Made by a program: the position numbers and the translations under genes | Part shown: in pieces, positions 41,106 through 49,510 of the stretch | Layout: every line of letters begins with the position of its first letter | Numbering within the stretch: position 1 is the stretch's first letter | Source of the DNA: Permianibacter sp046297695 | Lineage (GTDB): Bacteria; Pseudomonadota; Gammaproteobacteria; Enterobacterales; Permianibacteraceae | Assembly: GCA_046297695.1 (NCBI GenBank) | Contig: JBKBHF010000017.1 | Coordinates: 1 to 64,000, forward strand | Direction of reading: 5' to 3' | Length of the DNA stretch: 64,000 bases | The notes under the pieces: model-generated | What the model was told of the DNA's origin: nothing | Databases searched by the model: none | What the model saw: the letters and a program-made list of their open reading frames with translations, nothing else

Positions 41106-42407
41106 TTATTCCGGCTGTCGGGACGCCAGCGGCGGCACCACCAACAGCTTGTCGACCCGGTTGCGGTCCATATCGACCACTTCGAAGCGGTGACCTTGCC
41201 AATCGAAATGATCCGCCGTTTTCGGCAACCGGCCAAGCACGGTCATCACGAAACCGGAAACGGTGTGGTAGTCGCCACTTTCCTCGTCCGGCAGTTCACT
41301 CAGACCGAGCACGTCCTTGAGCTTATCAATGGCCAGCAAGCCATCGACCAGCAGTGAGCCATCTTCGCGCCGGACGATATCGGCCTCTTCGGTCGCGTCT
41401 TCGGACGGCAAATCGCCGACGATTGCTTCCATGATATCGGCCAGCGTCACAACCCCTTGCACGTCGCCGTATTCATCGACCACCAGCGCAAAAGTTTCCC
41501 GGTGCCGCTTGAACAGGGACATCAACTGCATCGGCGCCACGGTTTCCGGCACATACAATGGCGTCCGCATGTCGGCCTGGACATCCAGGGTTTTGCCACT
41601 CAGCAACTGATTGAGCAAATCTTTGGCGTAGACCACGCCGATCACCTGATCGAGACCGTCCCGGCACACCACCAACCGGGAATAATTGCAGGCCAGAATC
41701 TGATCACGGATTTGTTCCGGCGAATCGGCAACATCGATGACCGAGACATCGATGCGCGGCGTCATGATCTGGCTCAGGTTCAGATCATCCATGCGCAGCA
41801 CGTTCGCCACCAACTGGCCTTCGCTGGACTCGAACACGCCCGCTTCGGTGCCCTGTTGCATCAGCACCTTGATCTCTTCATCGGTCACTGGCGCATCACG
41901 GTCCGGCTTCGAGCCGAGCAGCCGCAGCAGCAGCTCGCTCGATTTGCTGAACAGGGCCACCAACGGCGACGTGATCCGGCCCAGTGCATTGAGCGGACGC
42001 GCGAAGATGGTCGCCAGCCCTTCCGGGTTGTGCAGCGCCAAGCGCTTCGGTACCAGCTCGCCCAGCACCACCGACAGGTAGGTGATCAGCATGACCACCA
42101 ACACCACCGCCACTGGCCGCGCGTAGTCGGCCACCAGCGGGAACTGCAGCAACCACGTCTCCAACGGTGCAGCCAGCGTCGCCTCGCCAAAGGCACCCGA
42201 AAAAATGCCGATGGTGGTGATGCCGACCTGGATGGTCGACAGGAAATGGCCCGGCTCATTGGCCAGCTTCAACGCCGCCGCAGCACCATGGCTGCCGGCC
42301 TCGGCGCGCTGCTGCAGCCTGACCTTGCGCGACGACACCACGGCGATTTCCGACATCGCGAACACGCCGTTCAGCACGATCAGGAAAAGAATGATCAGCA
42401 GATCCAT
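41106..42407 (-). CDS. CNNM/CBS-domain membrane protein (HlyC/CorC family)
   Basis: A 433-residue protein with an N-terminal DUF21/CNNM domain of about four membrane segments (residues 1-135; NGVFAMSEIAVVSSRKVRL). A pair of CBS domains follows (about 205-325; MTPRIDVSVIDV and VDEYGDVQGVVTLADIMEAIVG), then a C-terminal CorC_HlyC transporter-associated domain. Members are linked to magnesium or other metal handling. It is inserted between the DUF2065 gene and purA on the same strand. The 214 bp between it and purA hold several GC-rich repeats but no clear promoter. Confidence 0.92.
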   Translation of the reverse strand: MDLLIILFLIVLNGVFAMSEIAVVSSRKVRLQQRAEAGSHGAAAALKLANEPGHFLSTIQVGITTIGIFSGAFGEATLAAPLETWLLQFPLVADYARPVAVVLVVMLITYLSVVLGELVPKRLALHNPEGLATIFARPLNALGRITSPLVALFSKSSELLLRLLGSKPDRDAPVTDEEIKVLMQQGTEAGVFESSEGQLVANVLRMDDLNLSQIMTPRIDVSVIDVADSPEQIRDQILACNYSRLVVCRDGLDQVIGVVYAKDLLNQLLSGKTLDVQADMRTPLYVPETVAPMQLMSLFKRHRETFALVVDEYGDVQGVVTLADIMEAIVGDLPSEDATEEADIVRREDGSLLVDGLLAIDKLKDVLGLSELPDEESGDYHTVSGFVMTVLGRLPKTADHFDWQGHRFEVVDMDRNRVDKLLVVPPLASRQPE

Positions 42408-42459
42408 GGCTGCGGTTCCCCATGCTCAGCATCCGGCGCATGCGCCGGCAAGCGTTTCA

Positions 42460-42654
42460 TCAACGTATCCAATACAAAGCCAGCGCGCCCGCCAGCATGC
42501 AGAGCAAGCCGAGCCAGCGTAAGGTGTTGTCGGGGAGTTGCGCGGCCTGCAACAGGCTGAGCCGGAAACGTTGCGGACTGAGGAATGGCAGCAAGCCTTC
42601 CAGCACCATGGCAAGCGCGAGACCGGCGCAGAGAACGGACCATGAGATGTTCAT
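42460..42654 (-). CDS. yjeT: DUF2065 small membrane protein (YjeT family)
   Basis: A 64-residue protein with two hydrophobic helices (residues about 5-24 and 43-62), and the family pattern LALAMVLEGLLPFLSPQRFR and LRWLGLLCMLAGALALYWIR. It lies directly after hflC, as yjeT does in E. coli. Its role is not known. Confidence 0.88.
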   Translation of the reverse strand: MNISWSVLCAGLALAMVLEGLLPFLSPQRFRLSLLQAAQLPDNTLRWLGLLCMLAGALALYWIR

Positions 42655-42723
42655 GGTCCGTACCGAAAATCAGAGAGGAAAGCAGATTGGCCGCCGGCGA
42701 ACCACACCTGCGGCCAAGCGAAG

Positions 42724-43611
42724 TCAGCGACCATTCTTGCTCTTCAGATATCTGAAGAAGTCGCTGTCCGGATCCATGACCATGACATCCTGTTCGCTCT
42801 TGAACGTCGCCTTGTAGGCATCGAGCGAACGCAGGTAGGAATAAAATTCCGGATTGCGCTGATAGACATCGGCGTAGATCTTGGCGGCCTGGGCATCGCC
42901 CTCACCGCGGATCCGGCGCGATTCCTGATCCGCCTGTGCCAGGATGATCTTGACGTTGGCGTCAGTCTGCGAACGGATGATGTTGGCGCGCTTTTCGCCG
43001 TCAGAACGCAGCTCGGTGGCTTTCTTCTGCCGCTCCGACCGCATCCGGCTGTACACCGATTCCGACACTTCTTCCGGCAGGTTGATCTGCTTGATCCGGA
43101 TGTCGACGATCTCGACACCCAAATCGGCCGCGTCTTTCTTGACCGTTTCCAGCAGCGAGCCCATCGCCTCCAGTCGGTTGGCCGATACCAGATCGCGAAT
43201 ATTGCGCTTACCAAACTCATCACGGACGCCGGCGTCAATCTTGCGCTCAAGCAGATCTTCGGCGCGACGGATATCGCCGTTGGTCGACAGATAGAAGCGC
43301 GAGACGTCAGCGACTTTCCACTTGACGAAGGAATCGACGATGACGTCTTTCTTTTCCTGGGTCACGACCCGATCCGGCTCGCCTTCCAGGTTTTGGATTC
43401 GGGCATCGATCCGGCGCACGGTGTCGACAAACGGCATCCGGAAATGCAGGCCAGGACCAAACACGGTCGGCTTGCCATCGGCATCCCGTTTCACCTCACC
43501 AAACGCCAGCACCAGCGCGCGTTCACGCTGATCGACGACAAACAGGGTACTGGCAGCGACCAGGCCGAGCACCACGACCAGCAGCAGTAACGAAAGTGTA
43601 CGCGTACCCAT
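42724..43611 (-). CDS. hflC: FtsH regulator HflC
   Basis: A 295-residue SPFH-domain membrane protein with an N-terminal transmembrane anchor (residues 5-24) and the SPFH domain in the periplasm (GLHFRMPFVDTVRRIDARIQ). A long helical region follows (VYSRMRSERQKKATELRSDGEK). With HflK it forms the cage that encloses FtsH and modulates proteolysis. It starts 2 bp after the hflK stop. Confidence 0.96.
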   Translation of the reverse strand: MGTRTLSLLLLVVVLGLVAASTLFVVDQRERALVLAFGEVKRDADGKPTVFGPGLHFRMPFVDTVRRIDARIQNLEGEPDRVVTQEKKDVIVDSFVKWKVADVSRFYLSTNGDIRRAEDLLERKIDAGVRDEFGKRNIRDLVSANRLEAMGSLLETVKKDAADLGVEIVDIRIKQINLPEEVSESVYSRMRSERQKKATELRSDGEKRANIIRSQTDANVKIILAQADQESRRIRGEGDAQAAKIYADVYQRNPEFYSYLRSLDAYKATFKSEQDVMVMDPDSDFFRYLKSKNGR

Positions 43612-43613
43612 GA

Positions 43614-44687
43614 TCAGCGAGCTCCTTCGGCTGCGGCAGCGGCTGCGGCGTTGTCACGCCGGCCCGACATCTTGTCGAGCGGCAGATACAGCATGTTGTT
43701 GCCTTTCTCGACATCCACCATGACTTTGCTGACCTTGCTCATGATCTCTTCCATCGTTTCGATGTAGAGCCGGTCACGGGTGACCTGCGGCGCCGCCAGA
43801 TACTGCGGCAACAGTTTCTCGAACCGCTGCACTTCACCCTTGGCACGGGCGATTTCCTGCTGCTTGTAGGCTTCGGCTTCCTGCAGCACGCGTTGTGCCT
43901 GTGCTTCGGCGAGCGGAATGTTCTTGCTCTGGTAGGCTTCGGCCTCTTTCACCACCCGGTCCTGGTCCTCGCGCGCCTTGATGGCGTCATCGAACGCGGC
44001 CCGGACGGCATCCGGCGCTTTCGCTTCCTGGAAGTTGACGTCGGCCAAATCAATGCCGGCGTTGTACGGTTCCAGGATCGTGCGCATTTCCTCCCGGGTT
44101 TCACTCTGGATGGCGGCCTTGCCGACCGTCAGAATGTCATCCAGCGTCGACCGGCCGATCACCGAGCGCAGCGCCGATTCGGCCGCCTGGGTCACGGTGA
44201 AATCGGGGTCCACCAGATTGAACTTGAATGCCTGCGGATCGCTGATCCGGTACTGCACCGACAGCGAGACATCGACCAGGAACTCGTCTTCCGTCAGCAT
44301 GCGGCCACGAATCAATTCCTGATTCACCGAGCTGGTATTGACGATTTCCTTTTGTTCGATCAACGGCGCCCGCCAATGCAGACCGGCACCTTCGGTGCGG
44401 TTGTATTCGCCGAAACGCAGCACCAGTGCCTTTTCTTTTTCGTCGACGGTATAAAAACCAACCGTAACATAGACAAGCGCTATCACGGCGATCGCAGCAA
44501 CGCCCATGACGCCACCACCGCCTTTGCCGGTGCCGCCGTTACCCCCTGCATTGCCACCACCAAAAATGCCACCGAGTTTCTTGCTGAACTGTTTCAGCGC
44601 TTCGTCCAGATCCGGCGGACCTCCCTGCGGTTTACGGCGTTGACCCCAAGGGTCCTGGTTGCCGCCACCGGGTTCATTCCAAGGCAT
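43614..44687 (-). CDS. hflK: FtsH regulator HflK
   Basis: A 357-residue SPFH protein with a Gly-rich cytosolic N-terminus (MPWNEPGGGNQDPWG), one transmembrane helix (about residues 60-80), and the SPFH domain (VLRFGEYNRTEGAGLHWRAP). The helical tail ends in an Ala-rich stretch. It is 2 bp downstream of hflX and 2 bp upstream of hflC. Confidence 0.96.
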   Translation of the reverse strand: MPWNEPGGGNQDPWGQRRKPQGGPPDLDEALKQFSKKLGGIFGGGNAGGNGGTGKGGGGVMGVAAIAVIALVYVTVGFYTVDEKEKALVLRFGEYNRTEGAGLHWRAPLIEQKEIVNTSSVNQELIRGRMLTEDEFLVDVSLSVQYRISDPQAFKFNLVDPDFTVTQAAESALRSVIGRSTLDDILTVGKAAIQSETREEMRTILEPYNAGIDLADVNFQEAKAPDAVRAAFDDAIKAREDQDRVVKEAEAYQSKNIPLAEAQAQRVLQEAEAYKQQEIARAKGEVQRFEKLLPQYLAAPQVTRDRLYIETMEEIMSKVSKVMVDVEKGNNMLYLPLDKMSGRRDNAAAAAAAEGAR

Positions 44688-44689
44688 GG

Positions 44690-46078
44690 CTAGTGCTCCA
44701 CGTAGGCAAAAGCTTCAGTTGTTGAAGCGGATGAAATCTGGGTACGTTCCGGCGCCTGTTCTGGCGCATCGTCCGGTTCGTCGGAGCCGGAATTGTGCGG
44801 TGCCGGGATATACGGCTGCAAGTCCGGGTCGCGCTGCATGCGCGCCCAGTCGACCGCTTTAATCTGTAACGAAAGATGGCTGACGCCGTCGTCATCAATC
44901 TGCTCGGATTGGATGGCATGCGCGGCATACAGACGGGCGCGCAATTTGCCCGCCGCCGGCGGCAGTGCCAACGTCAGGTTCAGCTCGGTATCGGCGACCC
45001 GCTCGGCGATGGCGTCGAGCAATGCCGGCAAACCGGCCCGGCTGTGCGCCGAGACCCAGGCGCGCACCGGCATGCCGTTTTCATCACGGTCGACCCGTGC
45101 CGTCAACTCCGGTTGCAGATCGATTTTGTTGTACACGGTCAGCCGTGGCACTTCGTGCGCGCCGATTTCCGCCAGCACGCCTTCCACCGAGCGGATTTTG
45201 TCGTCACGCATCGGGTCGGCGACATCGACCACCTGTACGATCAAATCGGCTTCGCGGGTTTCGGTCAGCGTCGCTTTGAAGGCGTGAACGAGATCGTGCG
45301 GCAAATGCCGGATAAAGCCGACCGTGTCGGCGAGCAGCGCGTCAACCCGAGCCACCGGCAGTTTGCGCAGCGTGGGGTCGAGCGTCGCGAACAGCTGATC
45401 GGCGGCATAGACCTCGCTGGTGGTCAGCGCATTGAACAGCGTCGATTTGCCGGCATTGGTGTAGCCGACCAGCGCGACCGTGCGCACCTCGTTGCGACGG
45501 CGGGCGCGCCGGCTTTGCTCGCGCTGTTCGGCGACTTTTTCCAGGCGCTTTTCGATCTGATCAATTTTCGCCATCACCAGCCGGCGGTCGGTTTCCAGCT
45601 GGGTTTCCCCGGGCCCCCGCATGCCGACGCCGCCGCCACGCTGGCGGTCGAGGTGGGTCCAGCCGCGCACCAGTCGCGTCGAAATGTGCTTGAGCTGGGC
45701 GAGCTCCACCTGCAGCTTGCCTTCGAAGGTCTGGGCGCGCTGGGCGAAAATATCGAGAATCAGGCCGACCCGGTCGACCACCCGGCATTGCAGCAGACGC
45801 TCCAGGTTTCGCTCCTGTGCGGGCGACAGTTGGTGATTGATGATCGCGACTTGGGCGCCGTGCGCTTGCACGGCCGCCTTCAATTCTTCGGCCTTGCCTT
45901 CGCCGAGGTAGTACTTCGGGTCCGGGACCTTGCGTGAACCGGTGATCAATTCGAGTACCGTCAGCCCGGCCGAACGGACCAGCTCTTTCAGCTCGGCCAC
46001 GTCTTCGGCGTAATCGCCGTTGGCAAAATCCAGATGCACGAGGACGGCCGCCTCGCCACCGGCATGACGGTCAAACAT
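44690..46078 (-). CDS. hflX: Ribosome-rescue GTPase HflX
   Basis: A 462-residue GTPase that splits stalled 70S ribosomes. It has an N-terminal HflX domain (SRKVPDPKYYLGEGKAEEL), a coiled coil with the GGGVGMRGPGETQLETDRR signature, then the G domain: G1 GYTNAGKST (about residue 206), G3 DTVGFI, G4 NKID. The acidic C-terminal tail is longer than usual. It follows hfq after 83 bp, which contain a perfect 11-bp hairpin. Confidence 0.96.
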   Translation of the reverse strand: MFDRHAGGEAAVLVHLDFANGDYAEDVAELKELVRSAGLTVLELITGSRKVPDPKYYLGEGKAEELKAAVQAHGAQVAIINHQLSPAQERNLERLLQCRVVDRVGLILDIFAQRAQTFEGKLQVELAQLKHISTRLVRGWTHLDRQRGGGVGMRGPGETQLETDRRLVMAKIDQIEKRLEKVAEQREQSRRARRRNEVRTVALVGYTNAGKSTLFNALTTSEVYAADQLFATLDPTLRKLPVARVDALLADTVGFIRHLPHDLVHAFKATLTETREADLIVQVVDVADPMRDDKIRSVEGVLAEIGAHEVPRLTVYNKIDLQPELTARVDRDENGMPVRAWVSAHSRAGLPALLDAIAERVADTELNLTLALPPAAGKLRARLYAAHAIQSEQIDDDGVSHLSLQIKAVDWARMQRDPDLQPYIPAPHNSGSDEPDDAPEQAPERTQISSASTTEAFAYVEH

Positions 46079-46123
46079 GCGGGAACTTCATCAATGAGAG
46101 GAATGTCGCTGAGGGCATCAGCG

Positions 46124-46150
46124 ACAGCCGGCGGTCAACCCGCCGGCTGT
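46124..46150 (-). other. Hairpin between hfq and hflX
   Basis: ACAGCCGGCGG (46124-46134) and CCGCCGGCTGT (46140-46150) form a perfect 11-bp stem with a 5-nt loop right after the hfq stop. No U-run follows on the minus strand. It may protect hfq mRNA from 3' decay or partly reduce hflX expression. Confidence 0.55.
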
Positions 46151-46161
46151 GTGGTAACGGA

Positions 46162-46449
46162 TTATTCGTTGCCCGGTTGGCTGACTTCATCTTCCGTCGC
46201 TTCGGTGCCGCTGGCACCGGCTGCGCCGCCGTGATGCGGCAGCCGGACATTGCGGGCCGGTACTACCGTCGAAATGGCGTGCTTGTAAACCATTTGGCTG
46301 ACCGTGTTCTTGAGCAGCACGACAAACTGATCGAACGACTCGATCTGGCCCTGCAATTTGATGCCATTGACCAGGTATATCGAAACCGGAACGCGCTCAC
46401 GGCGCAAGGCGTTCAGGAAAGGGTCTTGTAACGACTGCCCTTTGGACAT
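46162..46449 (-). CDS. hfq: RNA chaperone Hfq
   Basis: A 95-residue Sm-like hexameric chaperone for small RNA-mRNA pairing. It has SLQDPFLNALRRERVPVSIYL (Sm1 region), GQIESFDQFVVLLKN, and the Sm2 signature YKHAISTVVP, followed by an unstructured tail. The ATG at 46449 has AAGGAG eight bases upstream. miaA upstream ends with its own terminator, so hfq likely depends on promoters in 46450-46650. Confidence 0.98.
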   Translation of the reverse strand: MSKGQSLQDPFLNALRRERVPVSIYLVNGIKLQGQIESFDQFVVLLKNTVSQMVYKHAISTVVPARNVRLPHHGGAAGASGTEATEDEVSQPGNE

Positions 46450-46564
46450 GATGGGATTCTCCTTGTTGATTGTGTTGTCGCCGCGCTTACCGCCTTGCGC
46501 GGGCCTTTTTGCAGACTGGATAAACAATAAAATGCCACGGGCGCAAATCGGGCGCCGCTGGACA

Positions 46565-46625
46565 ATTGTAGCCGATGGGCTGGCCCACTGCCGGTGAGAT
46601 GGGTACGGCCGTGACTGAATTCAAG
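46565..46625 (-). promoter_or_regulatory. hfq promoter region with a sigma-32-like site
   Basis: On the minus strand CTTGAAT (46625-46619), a 14-bp spacer and ACCCATCT (46604-46597) resemble an RpoH promoter. A separate TACAAT -10 box (46570-46565) could be a sigma-70 start about 115 bp before hfq. Heat-shock promoters serving hfq are known in E. coli. Confidence 0.6.
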
Positions 46626-46653
46626 ATCATTCATATCAACCGCCTTCGAGCTA

Positions 46654-46679
46654 AAAGCCCTGTTTTGATTCAGGGCTTT
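46654..46679 (-). terminator. Intrinsic terminator overlapping the end of miaA
   Basis: On the minus strand AAAGCCCTG and CAGGGCTTT pair with an 8-nt loop, followed by a short T-run (TTTTAG). The left arm includes the last codons of miaA. It separates miaA transcription from hfq. Confidence 0.75.
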
Positions 46680-47656
46680 AGCAAAGTAAGCACTTGCTCC
46701 AACGCGGCATCCGACCGTTCGCCGGTGTAGTCGCTGAGGGCGAGGGTCAGTGGCCAGCCACGCAGCCAGGTGTACTGGCGCTTGGCCAGTTGCCGGGTCG
46801 CGGCAATGCCGCTTTCGCGCAGTTCCGCCAGCGGCGAGGGCTGACCATGGTCGCGGGCATCCAGCCAGTCCCAGCACTGGCGATAGCCAACGCAGCGCAT
46901 CGACGGCAGGTCCGGGTTCAGATCGCCACGCCGGCGCAGCCGTTCGACCTCGTCGATGAGCCCGGCCGCCAACATGGCATCGAAACGTTCGGCGATACGC
47001 TGATGCAGCCAGGCCCGGTCCGGCAGCAGACCGATCTGGACAAAACGGTGCGACGCCGGCCGGGCCGCGGCCTGCTGCCAGAGCACCGACATCGGCTGAC
47101 CGGTCACCGCGATCACTTCCAGCGCCCGCAGCAAGCGCTGGGGGTCATTCGGGTGGATCCGCGCCGCCGCGGCCGGGTCGAGTTGTTGCAGACGGGCGTG
47201 CAAGGCAGTCAGACCGAGCTGTTCGCGTTCCTGCTCCAGCCGCGCCCGCACCACCGGATCGGCATCCGGCAAATCGGCGATGCCTTCGATCAAGGCCTTG
47301 AAGTACAACATGGTGCCGCCGACCAGCAGCGGCAATCGGCCGCGCTGATGGGCGTGCGCGATGAGCGCCAGTGCATCGCTGCGGAAACGGGCGGCGGAAT
47401 AGCTTTCCCGCGGATCGCAGATGTCGATCAGCGCGTGCGGATAGCGCGCGAGTTCGGCGGCGTCGGGCTTGCCGGTGCCGATATCCATGCCGCGGTAAAT
47501 CAACGCGGAGTCGACGCTGATCAGATCAACCGGCAAGCGATCGGCGATCGCTTCGGCGAGCGCGGTCTTGCCGGCAGCAGTCGGTCCCATCAGGCACAGC
47601 ACCGGTGGTGACAGCGACGCGCCCGGTTGCCCCGCGGCTGCATTCAGCGTTGCCAC
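46670..47656 (-). CDS. miaA: tRNA dimethylallyltransferase
   Basis: A 328-residue enzyme that adds a dimethylallyl group to A37 of tRNAs reading UNN codons. It has the P-loop LMGPTAAGKTALA near residue 25, DSALIYRGMDIGTGKP, GGTMLYFKALIEG and RQLAKRQYTWLRG. No ATG fits; the GTG at 47656 overlaps the last codons of mutL and gives a sensible N-terminus. It lies between mutL and hfq, the conserved order. Confidence 0.95.
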   Translation of the reverse strand: MATLNAAAGQPGASLSPPVLCLMGPTAAGKTALAEAIADRLPVDLISVDSALIYRGMDIGTGKPDAAELARYPHALIDICDPRESYSAARFRSDALALIAHAHQRGRLPLLVGGTMLYFKALIEGIADLPDADPVVRARLEQEREQLGLTALHARLQQLDPAAAARIHPNDPQRLLRALEVIAVTGQPMSVLWQQAAARPASHRFVQIGLLPDRAWLHQRIAERFDAMLAAGLIDEVERLRRRGDLNPDLPSMRCVGYRQCWDWLDARDHGQPSPLAELRESGIAATRQLAKRQYTWLRGWPLTLALSDYTGERSDAALEQVLTLLKP

Positions 47657-49389
47657 AGCGCCTCCCATTGCTCGGCAGTCGGCACTACCGCAACAGCGGC
47701 GGCGGCCGTGTCCGCCCAAGTCACAATGCCCTGCCAAAACGCGATGGACTCGCTGCAGCGCTGCCCGAGCAGATGGCGCGCCGTCATCGCAAGCCAGTCC
47801 TCGACCGGCGCCAACGCCAGTGTCGGCACCAGGCCGGGCCAATCGGCGCCGCGCAAGCAACGCGGCGCCGCCAGCAGACTGTCGCCGTTCAGTTGAAAGC
47901 CATGCGCGCGCAGCCGCTCCCGGTCCAACGCGGCCAACGGTGGCAATGCCACCGGCAACAGCAACGGCAAGGTTGGCACCGGCGTCGCCGCCAGCCAATG
48001 CGCGCCCAGCCAGGCCTGCAGCAGCGGTGCCAGCGGCCAGAGCCGCGCCGGTGCCCGCGCATCGAGCAACAGCGTCGGGCTGACCCGCTGCAGCCAAGCG
48101 CCGTCAGCGCAGCTGGCCGTTGCCGTGAGTGGCATCGTGTTGATCGGTGATCGGTTGAGCGCTGCCGTGTCGTTTGTCGGCAGATCAATAACAGGCACCG
48201 ACGGTGTCGGCCATGACGGTGCGACGCGCGCGCGCGTGGCGATGCCGGCAACCGACGCCAGCGGCGCGGCAAATGTCGCCGGCGATTCCCGTACCGTCGC
48301 CGGCATTGCCACTGCGCTGGCCAGGTACCGCGCGGCGATCACTTCACCGGTCTCGGTGTCGATCTGTTCCTGCGTGCGCGCCACCGCATCGGCAACCGAT
48401 CGGGTCAACCAGTCATGCAGCCAGCGGGCGTTGCGAAACCGCACTTCATGTTTGGTCGGATGGACGTTGACGTCGACATCCGTCGCCGGCAACTCAAGAA
48501 ACAGCGCATAACAAGGCGAACGCCCCGGCGGAATGCGATCGGCGAAACCGGCGCGAATGGCGTGACTGACCACCCGATCGCGTATCGCGCGGCCGTTGAC
48601 GAACACAAACTGGCCGTCGGCCTGCGCCCGATGCTGCGCCGGATGACCGACATAACCATGCAAATGCACCTTGTCGAGCCGCAGATCGATCGCTTGGGCG
48701 GTGAGCAGAAAACTGCGGCCCAGCACCGCGCCGAGCCGTTCGGCCAGCGCTTGGTCGGCGCGACCGGCACGCCAGTGGCGAACGCCGCGACCGTTGTGCT
48801 TCAGGCTGAAACTGACGTCCGCGCGCGCCAGCGCAACACGGCGCACGACATCTTCGATGTGGGCGAACTCGGTCGCTTCGCTGCGCAGAAAGCGCCGCCG
48901 CGCTGGCGTGTTGAAAAACAGATCGCGCACTTCGATCCGCGTGCCTTCGTTTAGCGCAGCCGGTTGTACCTGCACCTGCATGCCGGCGCCTTCGGCAAAC
49001 GCCTGCCAGGCGGCGCTCTCGCCACGCCGGCGCGAGATCAGCAACAGCTTGGCGACCGAGGCAATACTGGCGAGCGCCTCGCCACGAAAGCCGAGCGACA
49101 TCACCGCCGCCAGATCGTCGAGGCTGGCGATTTTGCTGGTCGCATGCCGGGCCAGCGCCAGCGGTAAATCATCGGGATGGATGCCGCTGCCGTTGTCACT
49201 GATCCGAATCAGCTGGATACCGCCGCGCTCGATCTCGATATCGATGCGGGTGGCGCCGGCATCGAGGCTGTTCTCCAGCAGTTCCTTGACCACGGACGCC
49301 GGCCGCTCGACCACTTCGCCAGCAGCAATCTGGTTGGCAAGACGTGGCGACAGCAACTGGATGCGGGCGGCGGACACAGGACTCGGCAA
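47644..49389 (-). CDS. mutL: DNA mismatch repair protein MutL
   Basis: A 581-residue GHKL ATPase that links MutS mismatch recognition to downstream repair. The N-terminal ATPase motifs are NQIAAGEVVERPASVVKELL, ISDNGSGI and TSKI...LGFRGEALASI. A variable Pro/Ala-rich linker (about residues 340-410) leads to the C-terminal dimerisation domain. The start is a TTG at 49389, or possibly a GTG at 49377. A terminator lies between it and amiB, so it may have its own promoter. Confidence 0.96.
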   Translation of the reverse strand: MPSPVSAARIQLLSPRLANQIAAGEVVERPASVVKELLENSLDAGATRIDIEIERGGIQLIRISDNGSGIHPDDLPLALARHATSKIASLDDLAAVMSLGFRGEALASIASVAKLLLISRRRGESAAWQAFAEGAGMQVQVQPAALNEGTRIEVRDLFFNTPARRRFLRSEATEFAHIEDVVRRVALARADVSFSLKHNGRGVRHWRAGRADQALAERLGAVLGRSFLLTAQAIDLRLDKVHLHGYVGHPAQHRAQADGQFVFVNGRAIRDRVVSHAIRAGFADRIPPGRSPCYALFLELPATDVDVNVHPTKHEVRFRNARWLHDWLTRSVADAVARTQEQIDTETGEVIAARYLASAVAMPATVRESPATFAAPLASVAGIATRARVAPSWPTPSVPVIDLPTNDTAALNRSPINTMPLTATASCADGAWLQRVSPTLLLDARAPARLWPLAPLLQAWLGAHWLAATPVPTLPLLLPVALPPLAALDRERLRAHGFQLNGDSLLAAPRCLRGADWPGLVPTLALAPVEDWLAMTARHLLGQRCSESIAFWQGIVTWADTAAAAVAVVPTAEQWEALWQR

Positions 49390-49462
49390 ACGAAGGAAAT
49401 GGCGGCCGCCAGTGTACCGAAATCACCGCCAGCCCGGCGGCCCGGCATGACAAAACGGTGGC

Positions 49463-49492
49463 AAAAAAACGGCCCGGCAATGGCGGGCCGTT
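49463..49492 (-). terminator. Intrinsic terminator between amiB and mutL
   Basis: On the minus strand AACGGCCCG and CGGGCCGTT form a 9-bp stem with a 7-nt loop and a run of seven Ts, 19 bp after the amiB stop. It could partly uncouple mutL from the upstream genes. Confidence 0.85.
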
Positions 49493-49510
49493 GGCGCTGC
49501 CAGTACCGGC

